Shown: piece by piece, positions 17,479 to 27,092 of the stretch
Layout of the letters: each line of letters opens with the position of its first letter
Numbering within the stretch: the stretch's first letter is position 1
Assembly: GCF_000429545.1 (NCBI RefSeq)
Contig: NZ_AUCB01000013.1
Span: 1-64,000 of the forward strand
Direction: 5' to 3'
From: Arenibacter certesii DSM 19833
Lineage (GTDB): Bacteria > Bacteroidota > Bacteroidia > Flavobacteriales > Flavobacteriaceae
DNA length: 64,000 bases
Notes under the pieces: generated by a model
The model's database searches: none
What the model saw: only the letters and a program-made list of their open reading frames with translations
Told to the model about the DNA's origin: nothing
Program-made: the position numbers and the translations under genes

Positions 17479-18078
17479 TTATAAAAATTTGCAAGGTAAT
17501 TATGGTCAATTTGTTTGTGTATGATTTTGTGGCGTGTTTTGGTATCAACCTCTCCAAGTGCGCATTAACTTAGCCATAACTTAATTACCGTATTGATATT
17601 TAATATAATAGTATGGCGTGTCCAGCATTAAAAATAAAAAGTGTATCGAATTCATTTTTCGGTTTACTTTTATCTAGGAAGTTTTCACCTGTGAATTTTG
17701 AGAGAAAGAGCCCTAGATATACAATACTTCCAGTCGCAATAAAAATAGACCAAACTGCTATAAAATCAGAATAAAATATCACCAAACGCCTGATAATTTA
17801 CCAAACTATTAATCCAGGTAATGACGTAGCTAGAAATTTTTGATTTATAAATTCAATCCGCTGTTGTTCAAGTGCTCTTATCTTCATTGGTAAATTCAGT
17901 TAATTTTATCTTCCTCTAAAATTTAATTTTTCCAGATTACTTTTAGATGAACTTCTACGATTAGAGTATGCCGCGTGGTATTGAAACGCAAGCCAGGGTC
18001 AGTAAGAATTATTAAATCGTAAGGCAGGAAATTAAGAGCCTTTAAGAGCAATAAGGTATAGGAGTTGTTGTGGCACCG
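17479..18078. other. Intergenic stretch without a convincing gene
   Basis: About 600 bp. A 61-codon leftward frame at 17600-17785 has a hydrophobic segment but only a TTG start and no recognisable family, so it is not called. No terminator or operator stands out. Confidence 0.4.
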
Positions 18079-19056
18079 TTAACTTAATGTAATTACAATT
18101 TTACCATTGTGCAGGCCATCCCCAAATCGTTGAATCGCCCAGGGTATTTGGTCAAAATTATATGGACCATCTATGACACAATATATGCTATTTTCCTTAT
18201 AAAGCTTATTGATGTACTTCAAGTCCTTGTTAGCTTTTAACATTAACATATGCACGCGTTTATTACTTACCAACTTTAGTATTGGTTTCATATAAAGCAT
18301 TTGCAACAGCTTGCTGGATTTACCACCTATTGAAACATATTTTCCTTTGGGTTTAAGAACTTTTAAGAATTTCCAGAGCGATCGATTGGTCTTGCAATCA
18401 AGGATTAGATCATATTGCTCATTACTCTTTGTGAAGTCTTCTTTCTTATAGTCTATTACCTTGTCAAACCCTTGAGCTTCCATTGCTTTTAATTTTTCAC
18501 CTGTATCTACCCCTGTAACATCTGCGTTGTACAGTTTGGCTATTTGGATTCCGAATGAACCAACGCCGCCACCACCGCCATTGATCAAAATTTTCTGCTT
18601 ATCTTTAATACGTCCCACATCCCGCAGACCTTGTACGGCAAGCATTGCTGCGTGCGGAATACTAGTTGCCTCCTCAAAACTCATGTTATTAGGTTTTTGC
18701 GCTAGTGCTTTCTCATTTATGCAAAGGAACTCTGCAAAGCTGCCAAATCCGTATTCTGAGATATCACCGTAAACGGCATCACCCACTTTAAACTTTGTGG
18801 CATTATTCCCAACCTGCTCCACAATCCCTGCTACCTCCATTCCGGGTATCAGTAATTTTTTTTTGGGTCTAAATACCCCAAAGAACAAACGATACGATAT
18901 AGGCCTGCCCGTGGTAATACACCAATCGTAATCATTGATTGTTGTTGCATAAACTTTAATCTTGACCTCGGTACTTTTAGGCTTTGGTTGTTCAACTTGT
19001 ACAAGTCTAAGCACTTTTTCAGGGTCTCCGTAGTTTTTAATATTATATGCTTTCAT
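18079..19056 (-). CDS. NAD(P)-dependent medium-chain reductase (quinone oxidoreductase-like)
   Basis: 325 residues from ATG 19056 (MKAYNIKNYG). It has the zinc-independent MDR layout: a GroES-like N-terminal domain (VYATTINDYDW, IPGMEVAGIVEQVG, FKVGDAVYGDI) and a Rossmann domain with the nucleotide loop INGGGGGVGSFGIQIAK. The family reduces quinones, enones or related carbonyls with NAD(P)H. The structural-zinc cysteine cluster is absent, as expected for this branch. A GTG 18 bp upstream is an alternative start. Not linked to any neighbour by spacing. Confidence 0.88.
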   Translation of the reverse strand: MKAYNIKNYGDPEKVLRLVQVEQPKPKSTEVKIKVYATTINDYDWCITTGRPISYRLFFGVFRPKKKLLIPGMEVAGIVEQVGNNATKFKVGDAVYGDISEYGFGSFAEFLCINEKALAQKPNNMSFEEATSIPHAAMLAVQGLRDVGRIKDKQKILINGGGGGVGSFGIQIAKLYNADVTGVDTGEKLKAMEAQGFDKVIDYKKEDFTKSNEQYDLILDCKTNRSLWKFLKVLKPKGKYVSIGGKSSKLLQMLYMKPILKLVSNKRVHMLMLKANKDLKYINKLYKENSIYCVIDGPYNFDQIPWAIQRFGDGLHNGKIVITLS

Positions 19057-19727
19057 TTTTATTAAAGGGGCCACAATGGTTTAATATATGATTGGCTGCG
19101 GAAAAAGTTCGTAGGACCTTTCCTCTGTATCATAAAATTAATAAATATGAGTAGATTTTCGTTTAGGAAATTGACAGCAATGGATTATAGGAGTTCTTAT
19201 CGATCGTTTTTATTTGACCATCCATTATTTTTAACGTTCCAAATAGCATTTTTTGCTTAATTCGATAGACGACCCAAAACCATAAAAGTCCGATTGGCAT
19301 TAGCAACTATTTCCATAGAGGGAAATCCGTTTGAGTGGCAAGTCCGGCTACGTCCAGATTGGAGATTCGATTTGGTGCAGATGGGAAGTCTAGATTATGC
19401 GATTAATAGGGTTTTTTAGAGAAGCAAATAGTGTTTTATAATTTATTTGTCCATAAATAATTCCATCGAAAATCTTATATAGATGTATTAATAGTTGAGC
19501 TATTCCGACTTTATCGAGTTTTAGATTAAATGAAAAAGGTTTTTATGAATCATAGCGCTAAATTCTTCAGTGTCTATAGTATCCGTGGCAATATGTTGTT
19601 GTTAGGATCGTTAATTTTATAAGGAGGTATAATAGAAAATGGTCATGTATAAGTCCACGAACTTTTTTCTTCCTCTTGTTAATGTCATTTTGTTTATTTG
19701 TAGAATCTTATTTTAATAAATTGGCGT
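19057..19727. other. Intergenic stretch without a gene
   Basis: About 670 bp with stops in all frames and no recognised relic, tRNA or clear operator. Confidence 0.4.
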
Positions 19728-20564
19728 ATGAATACGGTCCTAACTGTTAAACGTTTGGTTTTCGGTCTTTTTTTTATGGCGAATGCGCTTTTGGGAACTG
19801 CGCAGGATACATTGAGTACCAAACAGATGTTTGTTTCAGACTTTAAAACTGCTCTAGGTGGCGTAAAACATGCTTATACTAGGCCTTTGCAATGGAAAGA
19901 AAAAGATTTCCTCTCGGCTGGGTCTATCATATTAGGGACCGCAGCACTATATACTTTTGATGAGGATAGTTCCAACTGGTTTAGGAACCAACAAGATGAT
20001 ATTCCAACCGTACTTAAAGAGTCGGGTTATTATATTGGAAAACCATTGTACAATTATTCCCTAAATGGCAGCGTGTATTTGGTGGGCTTGTTTACCAAGA
20101 ACGAAAAAATAAGACATACCGGTGTTCTCTTGCTTTCCTCCTCAGCAGCTATAGGTATACTCCAGAGTATCAGTAAAACTGTTGTGGGAAGAGCGAGACC
20201 AGTTACGGAATTGGGGAAAGGAGAATTTAAACCGTTTAGTAAGGAAGCCGCTTATCATAGTTTTCCCTCAGGACACACTGCTTTGTCCGTAACTACATTT
20301 TATGCTATAGGAAAGCAATTTAAAAACCCGTGGATCAAGGGCGGATTTTATACCCTTGGGATGGTTTCCCCAATATCTAGATTATGGGATGGTGCACATT
20401 GGCTTACAGATGTAGCCGTAAGTGTTGCAGTGAGTGTGGTAGTGGTAGATACCATAGATAAATTCTTAAAAAAGGCAGAGAATAAAAATCAATTCTCAGA
20501 AGATAGGATTAGTTGGACCCTGCAAATGGGGCCTGGAACTATTGGCTTGAGGGGCACGTTTTAG
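19728..20564 (+). CDS. PAP2-superfamily membrane-associated phosphatase
   Basis: 278 residues with an N-terminal signal (MNTVLTVKRLVFGLFFMANA, cleavage near AQD). All three PAP2 motifs are intact: K150-x6-R157-P158, PSGH at 180-183 and SR-x5-H-x3-D at 217-228 (Arg218, His224, Asp228). The family removes phosphate from lipid phosphates such as undecaprenyl diphosphate or phosphatidic acid using a histidine nucleophile on the periplasmic side. Flanking hydrophobic helices fit this topology. Monocistronic, convergent with the cupin gene. Confidence 0.9.
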   Translation: MNTVLTVKRLVFGLFFMANALLGTAQDTLSTKQMFVSDFKTALGGVKHAYTRPLQWKEKDFLSAGSIILGTAALYTFDEDSSNWFRNQQDDIPTVLKESGYYIGKPLYNYSLNGSVYLVGLFTKNEKIRHTGVLLLSSSAAIGILQSISKTVVGRARPVTELGKGEFKPFSKEAAYHSFPSGHTALSVTTFYAIGKQFKNPWIKGGFYTLGMVSPISRLWDGAHWLTDVAVSVAVSVVVVDTIDKFLKKAENKNQFSEDRISWTLQMGPGTIGLRGTF

Positions 20565-20607
20565 AATCATGCCCTAACAGTACTCATGAAAGGCCAAGGC
20601 CATGTTC

Positions 20608-21174
20608 CTATTCTAACTTTAATGGTGGGCCAACTACTTTCATTCCATTATCCGCGAAAATTTGCTCAATTTCTTTTGATGTGGGTTCGTGATCCATACC
20701 TGCCATGGTAATAAAAAAATCTTCCAATTTCCCTGCGGGCTGTAAAGTAACGGTCATTCTGCTCACAACTGATTCCTGTGTCCATGCATGTGGTACTTTT
20801 CGAGGCAAGAATATGCTGTCTCCAGCGACTAAATGAAATTTCTCCTCTCCAACTTTAAAAAAGTATGCACCCTCAATGACGTAAAATATCTCGTCTTGGG
20901 AATGGTGCACATGCAATGGGGTTCCTCTGCCTGGAGAGAGTGAGGTCTGCTCAAATATAGCCAAGTCTCCTTGAGTGTCCTTTCCAGAAATTTTTACATC
21001 CAAAATATTGGAATTTACTCCTTTTAATTTTATGTGTCCGTGAAATCGACCTTCACCAGCACTAATTTTAAACCCCTTTGCTTTTCTTTGTATGGTTCTT
21101 TCATTGGAAGGAAATACCAAGAAGGGTAGGGCGGTGATGGAAAGAAGTGCTGCAAAAAATCCCTTTCTTTTCAT
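20608..21174 (-). CDS. Exported cupin-domain protein
   Basis: 188 residues. After an N-terminal hydrophobic signal (about 6-22) comes a cupin_2 barrel with the metal-binding motifs TPLHVHHSQDEIFYVIEG (cupin motif 1) and PRKVPHAW (motif 2 region), with AGDSIFLP between. It probably binds a metal in the periplasm. A C-terminal helical tail follows (EPTSKEIEQIFADNG). The role cannot be assigned: cupins include dioxygenases, isomerases and binding proteins. ATG at 21174. Confidence 0.85.
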   Translation of the reverse strand: MKRKGFFAALLSITALPFLVFPSNERTIQRKAKGFKISAGEGRFHGHIKLKGVNSNILDVKISGKDTQGDLAIFEQTSLSPGRGTPLHVHHSQDEIFYVIEGAYFFKVGEEKFHLVAGDSIFLPRKVPHAWTQESVVSRMTVTLQPAGKLEDFFITMAGMDHEPTSKEIEQIFADNGMKVVGPPLKLE

Positions 21175-21508
21175 GATAAAAGATTTATAAGAGTTATGAA
21201 GCGTCCAAATGATTTATTACTCTAATTTACGCCATAAATCAATTCCATTTTGGAATGCTTAGTTAAATTTAAGCTATTGCAATTAAGGTTGAAATTGATC
21301 ACTATACCCAGTAATGTAATATTCGGCTGTGGGTAGCAAGAGCCTCGTAAAGTGGAGTCATCCAATCCTTTCGGGTTGTGCGTCATAAAGAGAGTTTAAA
21401 CTGTTTTAGGGGTGAGGAAGAGGAGAATTATCTATCTAATAAGTATTTTTATGATTGATGAATTTTAATTAACTTTCAGTAAGAAACTATATTTCCTTAT
21501 ATCCAAAA
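21175..21508. other. Intergenic stretch without a gene
   Basis: 334 bp separating the cupin gene from the truncated restriction-modification remnant. No N-terminal piece of that enzyme and no IS end is recognisable here. Confidence 0.4.
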
Positions 21509-22243
21509 GTGAATAAAAAAGAGAATTCTATATTTTTCCATTCTATTTTCAGAAAGAAAATGAATACATTGCTGTGTGGAGGTAAGGTGGGAGAAGATTC
21601 CATCAATTTAAACCTGTTGTATTATATAGAACAGTTGGGAAATAAATTAGGACTAACTTACTTAACCCAAGAAGAAACCGAAAGTAATGTGTGCTTTGTA
21701 AATAGTCCTGACTTAAGGGACGATTATAAAACTTCTTTTTCTTCCAAGGACATTTTAGATTTCAGTTATGCTGTATTGCATTCAGAACCTTATAGGGAAA
21801 AATACCTAGCCTATCTAGAAAACGACTTCCTGCAGTTGCCGTACCCAAAAGATTCCGGTGTGTTTTGGCGGCTGGTGGCTATAGGTAGTGAATTGTGTGC
21901 CATTCATAATATGGACGCTGCTAAAGTGGGAAAATTTATTGCAAACTTTCCACAAGAGGGGGATAATTCTGTCACAGTTAGAATTCAGGAAACGGATTGG
22001 GAAATAGTAGATGTGGAAAACAATTTAGGCCGAGTGTGGATAAATGAGAAGCAGTATTTTGATACAATCCCCATATCCGTTTGGGAGTGTAGTATTGGAG
22101 GGAAGCTACCTGCTAAAAAATGGTTGAAAGATCGTAAGGGTAGTATTTTGGAGGAGGATGATATTTTGGAATATCAAAAAATAATTTCAGCACTTGTAGA
22201 AACCGATAGGCTCATGAAAGTAATTGATAAAATGGTCGTCTAA
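21509..22243 (+). pseudogene. Orphan C-terminal specificity domain of a type ISP/IIG restriction-modification enzyme
   Basis: The 244 residues match the C-terminal end of large single-chain restriction-methyltransferases (type ISP C-terminal specificity domain, PF18135). Landmarks are LGLTYLTQEET, NVCFVNSPDLRDDYKTSFS, DILDFSYAVLHSEPYREKYL, FLQLPYPKDSGVFWRLVAIG, SVWECSIGGKLPAKKWLKDR and DDILEYQKIISALVETDRLM. Complete enzymes are about 1000 residues or more and carry the nuclease, helicase and N6-methylase domains upstream; all of that is missing. The frame starts at GTG 21509, with an ATG at 21560. It is most likely a deletion remnant, though its uninterrupted frame leaves open a solo DNA-binding protein. 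Confidence 0.75.
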
Positions 22244-22522
22244 TAAGTAGTTGTAAAGAACCTCTATTGGTTTTTTAGATTAAGTATCATTTTTCATAAC
22301 GGCGCAAGCATCAATAACTAGATTTTACATCCTTTACGTTAAACGATTTGCTTCTGATGTGATATTTCGTAGGTGTACTATACTAAATTCGGGTATTTAA
22401 AAGTAGCCCTTATAGATTAAAAATACCTTCGGCCAACAAGCAATTCGGCACAATTGTTGAATTGTTTTACCCGCTTTAAAATCAATTGGTTAAGCAATAA
22501 AATTTTTCTAAATCCCCCATCT

Positions 22523-23785
22523 ATGTCTTTTGAACGAACCCAAGAAAAATTAAAGATACTCGCAGACGCTGCTAAATATGATGTTTCCTGTGCTTCTAGT
22601 GGCAGTAAGAGAAGTAACTCCTCTAAAGGGCTTGGGGATGCTACTGGAATGGGTATATGCCATTCTTATACAGAAGATGGACGCTGTGTGTCCCTCTTAA
22701 AGATTTTGCTGACCAATTATTGCATCTTCGATTGTGCGTATTGTGTCACTAGGAAAAGTAACGATATAAAGCGTGCTGCTTTTCAGGTCCAGGAAGTGGT
22801 AGATTTAACCATCAATTTTTATCGACGTAATTATATAGAAGGCTTGTTTCTGAGCTCTGGAATTTTTAAGAGTGCAGACTATACTATGGAACGATTGGTA
22901 GCTGTAGCGAAGAAACTGCGGTTAGAAGAAAATTTTCACGGGTATATCCACCTGAAATCCATACCGGGCGCTTCTGATGAATTGATGAAGGAAGCGGGTC
23001 TCTATGCAGACCGGTTAAGCGTAAATATTGAGATTCCCACTAAGGAAGGTTTAAAACTTTTGGCACCCGAAAAAAATAGGGAAGACTTTATTAAACCCAT
23101 GGTAAAAGTCAAAAATGAAATCATTCTTTACAATTCTGAAAAGAAACTTATTAAGAGTACACCAAAATTTGCACCAGCCGGACAAAGCACACAGATGATT
23201 ATAGGTGCAAGTGGCGAGAGTGATCAGCAGATTATGTGGACATCCAATTACTTCTATAAAAAGTTTAATTTGAAAAGGGTGTACTACTCCGGATATATTC
23301 CTATTAGTTACGATTCCCGCTTGCCGCAAATAGGTACTGCTGTACCCATGCTTCGGGAAAATAGATTGTATCAGACTGATTGGTTGATGCGATTTTATGG
23401 ATTTGAAGTGCACGAGATCCTGAACAATGATCATCAGAATCTAGATTTAGAAGTAGATCCAAAATTAGGTTGGGCATTGCGAAATTTAGAGCAATTTCCG
23501 GTGGATGTAAATAAAGCCGATAAGCGAATGTTGGCCCGTGTGCCAGGTCTGGGGATGAAATCAGTATACAAAATACTTCAGGCCAGGCGGTTTCGAAATC
23601 TTAATTGGGAACATTTACAAAAGATGGGTGTCGCTTTAAACAGAGCGAAATATTTTCTAATTTGCCAGTCTCGGGATTTTGAGCGGCGCGATTTAACGGG
23701 GCCACAATTAAAATCACTGATCCTTCAAAACTCTACGAGCAAATATCAAAAAATCCTGAGCCCACAACTGAGTTTATTCGAATAA
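22523..23785 (+). CDS. Putative DNA modification/repair radical SAM protein
   Basis: 420 residues from ATG 22523 (MSFERTQEKL). It matches the radical SAM family linked to a UDG-like partner (TIGR03916). The iron-sulfur motif is CIFDCAYC (Cys67, Cys71, Cys74). Other conserved blocks are GICHSYTEDGRCVSLLKILL, the HGYIHLKSIPG block, ADRLSVNIEIP, KFAPAGQSTQMIIGA and a C-terminal helix-hairpin-helix (VDVNKADKRMLARVPGLG) expected to bind DNA. Its stop overlaps the start of the next gene by one base (TAATG), so the two are translationally coupled. The actual chemistry is not established for this family. Confidence 0.93.
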   Translation: MSFERTQEKLKILADAAKYDVSCASSGSKRSNSSKGLGDATGMGICHSYTEDGRCVSLLKILLTNYCIFDCAYCVTRKSNDIKRAAFQVQEVVDLTINFYRRNYIEGLFLSSGIFKSADYTMERLVAVAKKLRLEENFHGYIHLKSIPGASDELMKEAGLYADRLSVNIEIPTKEGLKLLAPEKNREDFIKPMVKVKNEIILYNSEKKLIKSTPKFAPAGQSTQMIIGASGESDQQIMWTSNYFYKKFNLKRVYYSGYIPISYDSRLPQIGTAVPMLRENRLYQTDWLMRFYGFEVHEILNNDHQNLDLEVDPKLGWALRNLEQFPVDVNKADKRMLARVPGLGMKSVYKILQARRFRNLNWEHLQKMGVALNRAKYFLICQSRDFERRDLTGPQLKSLILQNSTSKYQKILSPQLSLFE

Positions 23786-24564
23786 TGATACTTCCTCAAG
23801 ACTATACATTGGTTTACGATGGCACTTTTGATGGGTTTCTAACCTGTGTGTTCCACTTGTATGATTTAAAACTGAAGCAGGTCCATATACAACGGAAAAT
23901 TCACGTTCAAGAATCTTTGTTCGGCACCAGTGAGGAGGTGCTAACAGATCTGGAAAAATCGGATCGGGTTTGGAAAGGCATTAAAAAGAAAACTTCGGCA
24001 AAAGGACGCTCCCGATTGTATTATGCATTTTTAAGCGAACAGGAACAGATAGAAAATTTGCTATTGCGATATATACAATATGCATTGAAAAGCACCATGT
24101 TAATAGATGCCGATTTTGCAAACCAAGACGTGCTAAAAGTAACCCAAGTAGCCAAAAGTGTAGGACGGGAAAAACATAGAATGGAAGCTTTTGTACGGTT
24201 TAGGTTGACGAAAGACGGACTTTATTTTGCAAATATAGAACCGGACTTTGATGTCTTACCCCTTATTTCTGCACATTTTAAACGTAGATATGCCGATCAA
24301 AAATGGGTTATTTATGACCTTAAGCGTAACTACGGACTCTTTTACGATTTAGAAAACGTGGATATTATTAACCTATCCTTGCCAGATGATTTTGATGCCA
24401 CCAAAACCACTTCCGATTTTTTTGCTACCGAAGAATTGGAATTCCAGACGCTATGGCAAGATTATTTTGAGAGCACTAATATCCCCTCTAGGAAAAATAT
24501 GAAATTGCATATACAGCACGTACCTAAACGGTATTGGAAATATTTAAGTGAGAAGCTGAGGTGA
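23785..24564 (+). CDS. UDG-like putative DNA repair protein, partner of the radical SAM protein
   Basis: 259 residues of the TIGR03915/DUF4130 type, a family distantly related to uracil-DNA glycosylases and almost always encoded beside the TIGR03916 radical SAM protein. Landmarks are LVYDGTFDGFLTCVFHLYD at the N-terminus, RRYADQKWVIYDLKRNYGLF in the centre, and HVPKRYWKYLSE at the C-terminus. It is expected to bind DNA and act together with the upstream enzyme on a damaged or modified base. Overlap of one base with the upstream stop implies coupled expression. Confidence 0.93.
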   Translation: MILPQDYTLVYDGTFDGFLTCVFHLYDLKLKQVHIQRKIHVQESLFGTSEEVLTDLEKSDRVWKGIKKKTSAKGRSRLYYAFLSEQEQIENLLLRYIQYALKSTMLIDADFANQDVLKVTQVAKSVGREKHRMEAFVRFRLTKDGLYFANIEPDFDVLPLISAHFKRRYADQKWVIYDLKRNYGLFYDLENVDIINLSLPDDFDATKTTSDFFATEELEFQTLWQDYFESTNIPSRKNMKLHIQHVPKRYWKYLSEKLR

Positions 24565-24619
24565 TTTACGCTCTGTTAGGTATGGCTATTAAGTACCCCC
24601 TGAAAATTTATAAGCTGTA

Positions 24620-26047
24620 TTATACAAGCCTATATGTTTTGTTCTTTAAGGGAGAAAAGTGAGGATGTGCTTCTAAATATCGCTTTATAGCTTCTACTAA
24701 CCTAAATCCTGTCTGTTGTCTATTAAAACCATACTTATTGGGCACCCCCTGTACAGTTATAAAACTAACCTTATAGGTTTTGTCCATTTCTATGTGGTTC
24801 CCCTTGTACAGCAATTCTTGAATTTTTTCTCCATCTGGGTTTTCTATTCTAATATTGAGATGTAAGCCAAAAATACGTTTGGCATAACCTCCCATTTGTT
24901 TCATAGGGTCGCAGGAGAAGGTGCGAGATAAATTTTCCTCTAACATGGACTTAATTTCCTTTCCAGTAAGCTCAATTACGGAAACTGGCGGATTCATAGG
25001 GGCCATATTATATAAATCATCCTCCGTAATATCCCCTTTGTCAATTGGAATACCATATCGCCATCCATTAGAAAAGCAAATATCGGTATCGGTCACAAAA
25101 CAGGCTCCCTGATGCATCAATTCATCCAAACTGGCATTTATAGTAGCATAGCGGTGTAATATCTGTTCCGTTTTACCCACTATATTGTTCTGTATGTCTT
25201 TATAGCCTTCTAAAATGCGGTCCACCAGCACTTTCATCGCCTCGTTCTCTTTAATTTTATCATCTATTGTAATCAATTCATACCAATGCGACTGAATTCT
25301 ACCTCCCTCAATATCCAGAGTCATCCTTCCAATAAACGACCCGTGACACCCACATTGTATTAGCATAGCGTCTTTAACCTTTACAGGGGAATACAACCGA
25401 TTATGGGTATGGGCACTTAAACAAATATCAATTCCTTCTACTTGTTTTAATAGTGCTGTATCTTGTGGCATGCCATTGTGGGAAAGTAGAATTATAACAG
25501 TTGCGCCTTCTTTTTTAAGCTTATCTATATGCTGGGGCACTTCTTTAAGTCCATCAGTAAACCGCAAATCCCCAGCAAAGGAAGGGGGCATAACCTTGTC
25601 TACAATTAAAGCAGCGACTCCAATGACACCAATCGTAACGCCTCCCATACTAAAAAGCTTTGATGGTGTAGAAAACAATTCCCCATTTGGTTTAAAGATA
25701 TTACAGGCCAAATTGGGGTAATTTAATTGATCGGTGATAGTCTTATGTTGCTCGGGCCCATAAGCAAAATCCCAATGACTGGTCATGGCATCGAAATTCA
25801 TTTTATTAAGAATAGGTACCATTGCTTCTCCCTTGGAATCTACAATAGGTTTGGTGCCATGAAAGGTGTCGCCCCCATCAAATAATAACGTGTTTGGGTT
25901 TTTCATCCGTATTTCTTCAACCTTGGAATGCAAACGAGCATATCCTCCCGCTTCAGCTATATACTCCCCATTTTTACCATAAAATAATTCATTATGTGGA
26001 GCAATGTAACCATGTACATCGTTAATAAATAGTATGTCGAGTTTCAT
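24620..26047 (-). CDS. Metallophosphatase/5'-nucleotidase of the SoxB-like branch
   Basis: 475 residues with an N-terminal metallophosphoesterase domain (FINDVHGY at 8-14, FDGGDTFHG at 56-64, LLSHNG, LSAHTHNRL) and a C-terminal 5_nucleotid_C domain (YNMAPMNPPVSVIELTG). The usual GNHE metal motif reads SHWDFAYG at 90-97, which resembles SoxB (GHWEF type) rather than UshA. SoxB hydrolyses thiosulfate-derived sulfane intermediates, but no other sox gene is present and there is no signal peptide, so a cytosolic phosphatase or nucleotidase of this branch is safer. ATG 26047. Convergent with the DNA-repair pair. Confidence 0.85.
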   Translation of the reverse strand: MKLDILFINDVHGYIAPHNELFYGKNGEYIAEAGGYARLHSKVEEIRMKNPNTLLFDGGDTFHGTKPIVDSKGEAMVPILNKMNFDAMTSHWDFAYGPEQHKTITDQLNYPNLACNIFKPNGELFSTPSKLFSMGGVTIGVIGVAALIVDKVMPPSFAGDLRFTDGLKEVPQHIDKLKKEGATVIILLSHNGMPQDTALLKQVEGIDICLSAHTHNRLYSPVKVKDAMLIQCGCHGSFIGRMTLDIEGGRIQSHWYELITIDDKIKENEAMKVLVDRILEGYKDIQNNIVGKTEQILHRYATINASLDELMHQGACFVTDTDICFSNGWRYGIPIDKGDITEDDLYNMAPMNPPVSVIELTGKEIKSMLEENLSRTFSCDPMKQMGGYAKRIFGLHLNIRIENPDGEKIQELLYKGNHIEMDKTYKVSFITVQGVPNKYGFNRQQTGFRLVEAIKRYLEAHPHFSPLKNKTYRLV

Positions 26048-26310
26048 TCTAGATTTTTTAATTAGTAGTGTCCTTATTCAAATACGCCTACTTCTTTTGG
26101 TATTTCAACTTCATGGAGAAGAACAGTACAATCGTAAATAAAAGATACTACAATTACAGTTTGCCCCCGTGCTTAATTGGGAGTATTTGTTGCGTTATCC
26201 ACTTACATAAATAATTAAAAACTAAAATTTACTCAGGAGGGAGCATGGCTTGGAGGACTATATGGCGTGATTAAAAGTGGATGATTTTGGGGTGAGGGTA
26301 TATTTTTACC

Positions 26311-26754
26311 TCATTTTATAAACTGTATTTTTCTAATTCCTATTTCCGTGTCCCATTGTTTTACCTCATGAAAACCCAACTTTTTATATAATGTGGTGGC
26401 AGGAATATTTTTAATTGCGGTCTCCACTGTAAAGTGTTTAGAATCAAAACTATCAAATACGAATTCTATTAATCCTTTCCCTATACCACGTCTAAAAAAC
26501 ATAGGATGCACCGCCAAACTATTTATCTCTGTGTATGTGGTACTGTGGGAAATCTCGATAATTCCTGCCCGTTCTTTTTCTACTAGATATCCGTAAAAGA
26601 CACTAGTGCTTTTTTGATAACTTTCAATAGGCCTTTTAAGGGGTGGGAAATATTTTAGATTCAATAATTTAGCTTCTACAGCATAGGATAATTGAAATAA
26701 GGAATGGATGCTGTTGGCAACTTCCTTCTTGCTGTTCTGCAGTATTTCTATCAT
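26311..26754 (-). CDS. GNAT family N-acetyltransferase
   Basis: 147 residues. The GNAT core shows in FYGYLVEKERAGIIEIS, EINSLAVHPMFFRRGIGKGL (acetyl-CoA pyrophosphate loop RRGIGKGL), FTVETAIKNIPATTLYKKLG and FHEVKQWD. It acetylates an unknown amine. ATG 26754 is the first in the frame preceded by an A/T-rich leader. Monocistronic and unlinked to neighbours. Confidence 0.85.
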   Translation of the reverse strand: MIEILQNSKKEVANSIHSLFQLSYAVEAKLLNLKYFPPLKRPIESYQKSTSVFYGYLVEKERAGIIEISHSTTYTEINSLAVHPMFFRRGIGKGLIEFVFDSFDSKHFTVETAIKNIPATTLYKKLGFHEVKQWDTEIGIRKIQFIK

Positions 26755-27092
26755 TATAAGTGGCGTTATTTATTCTGTTTATGTACAAAAGTGGAATATG
26801 ATAAGGTGAGAGAATAAAATGTAGTCTTCCATTTAACTTAAATACCATTCGCTCCAAGATAAAACTTTTTTATAATTAGGTTCAATCGCTCTACGCTCCT
26901 CTACTGTTATACAAGTTAAGGATAATAATAGCCTCCTTTTTACCATAATAAATTTCTAAAAGAAGGTTGCTTGTTGATTCTGAGGCAAACCGGTACTTTA
27001 ATAGTTGTTTATCTCCGTAGAAAAGCCCTTGTTTACTCGGTTCAGGTGGAATAGTTTAAACTTGTAAGTATATTTGGGAAAAATCTATATCC
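26755..27092. other. Intergenic stretch with a candidate promoter
   Basis: 338 bp between divergent genes. TATATTTG at 27069-27076 matches the -7 consensus TAnnTTTG and ends 16 bp before the serine hydrolase ATG, but no clear -33 TTTG partner was found at the usual spacing. Nothing else recognised. Confidence 0.35.

Noticed and set aside
17600-17785. A 61-codon leftward frame with a hydrophobic stretch
   Set aside because: Only a TTG start, no leader, no recognised family; could be a relic but evidence is too thin.
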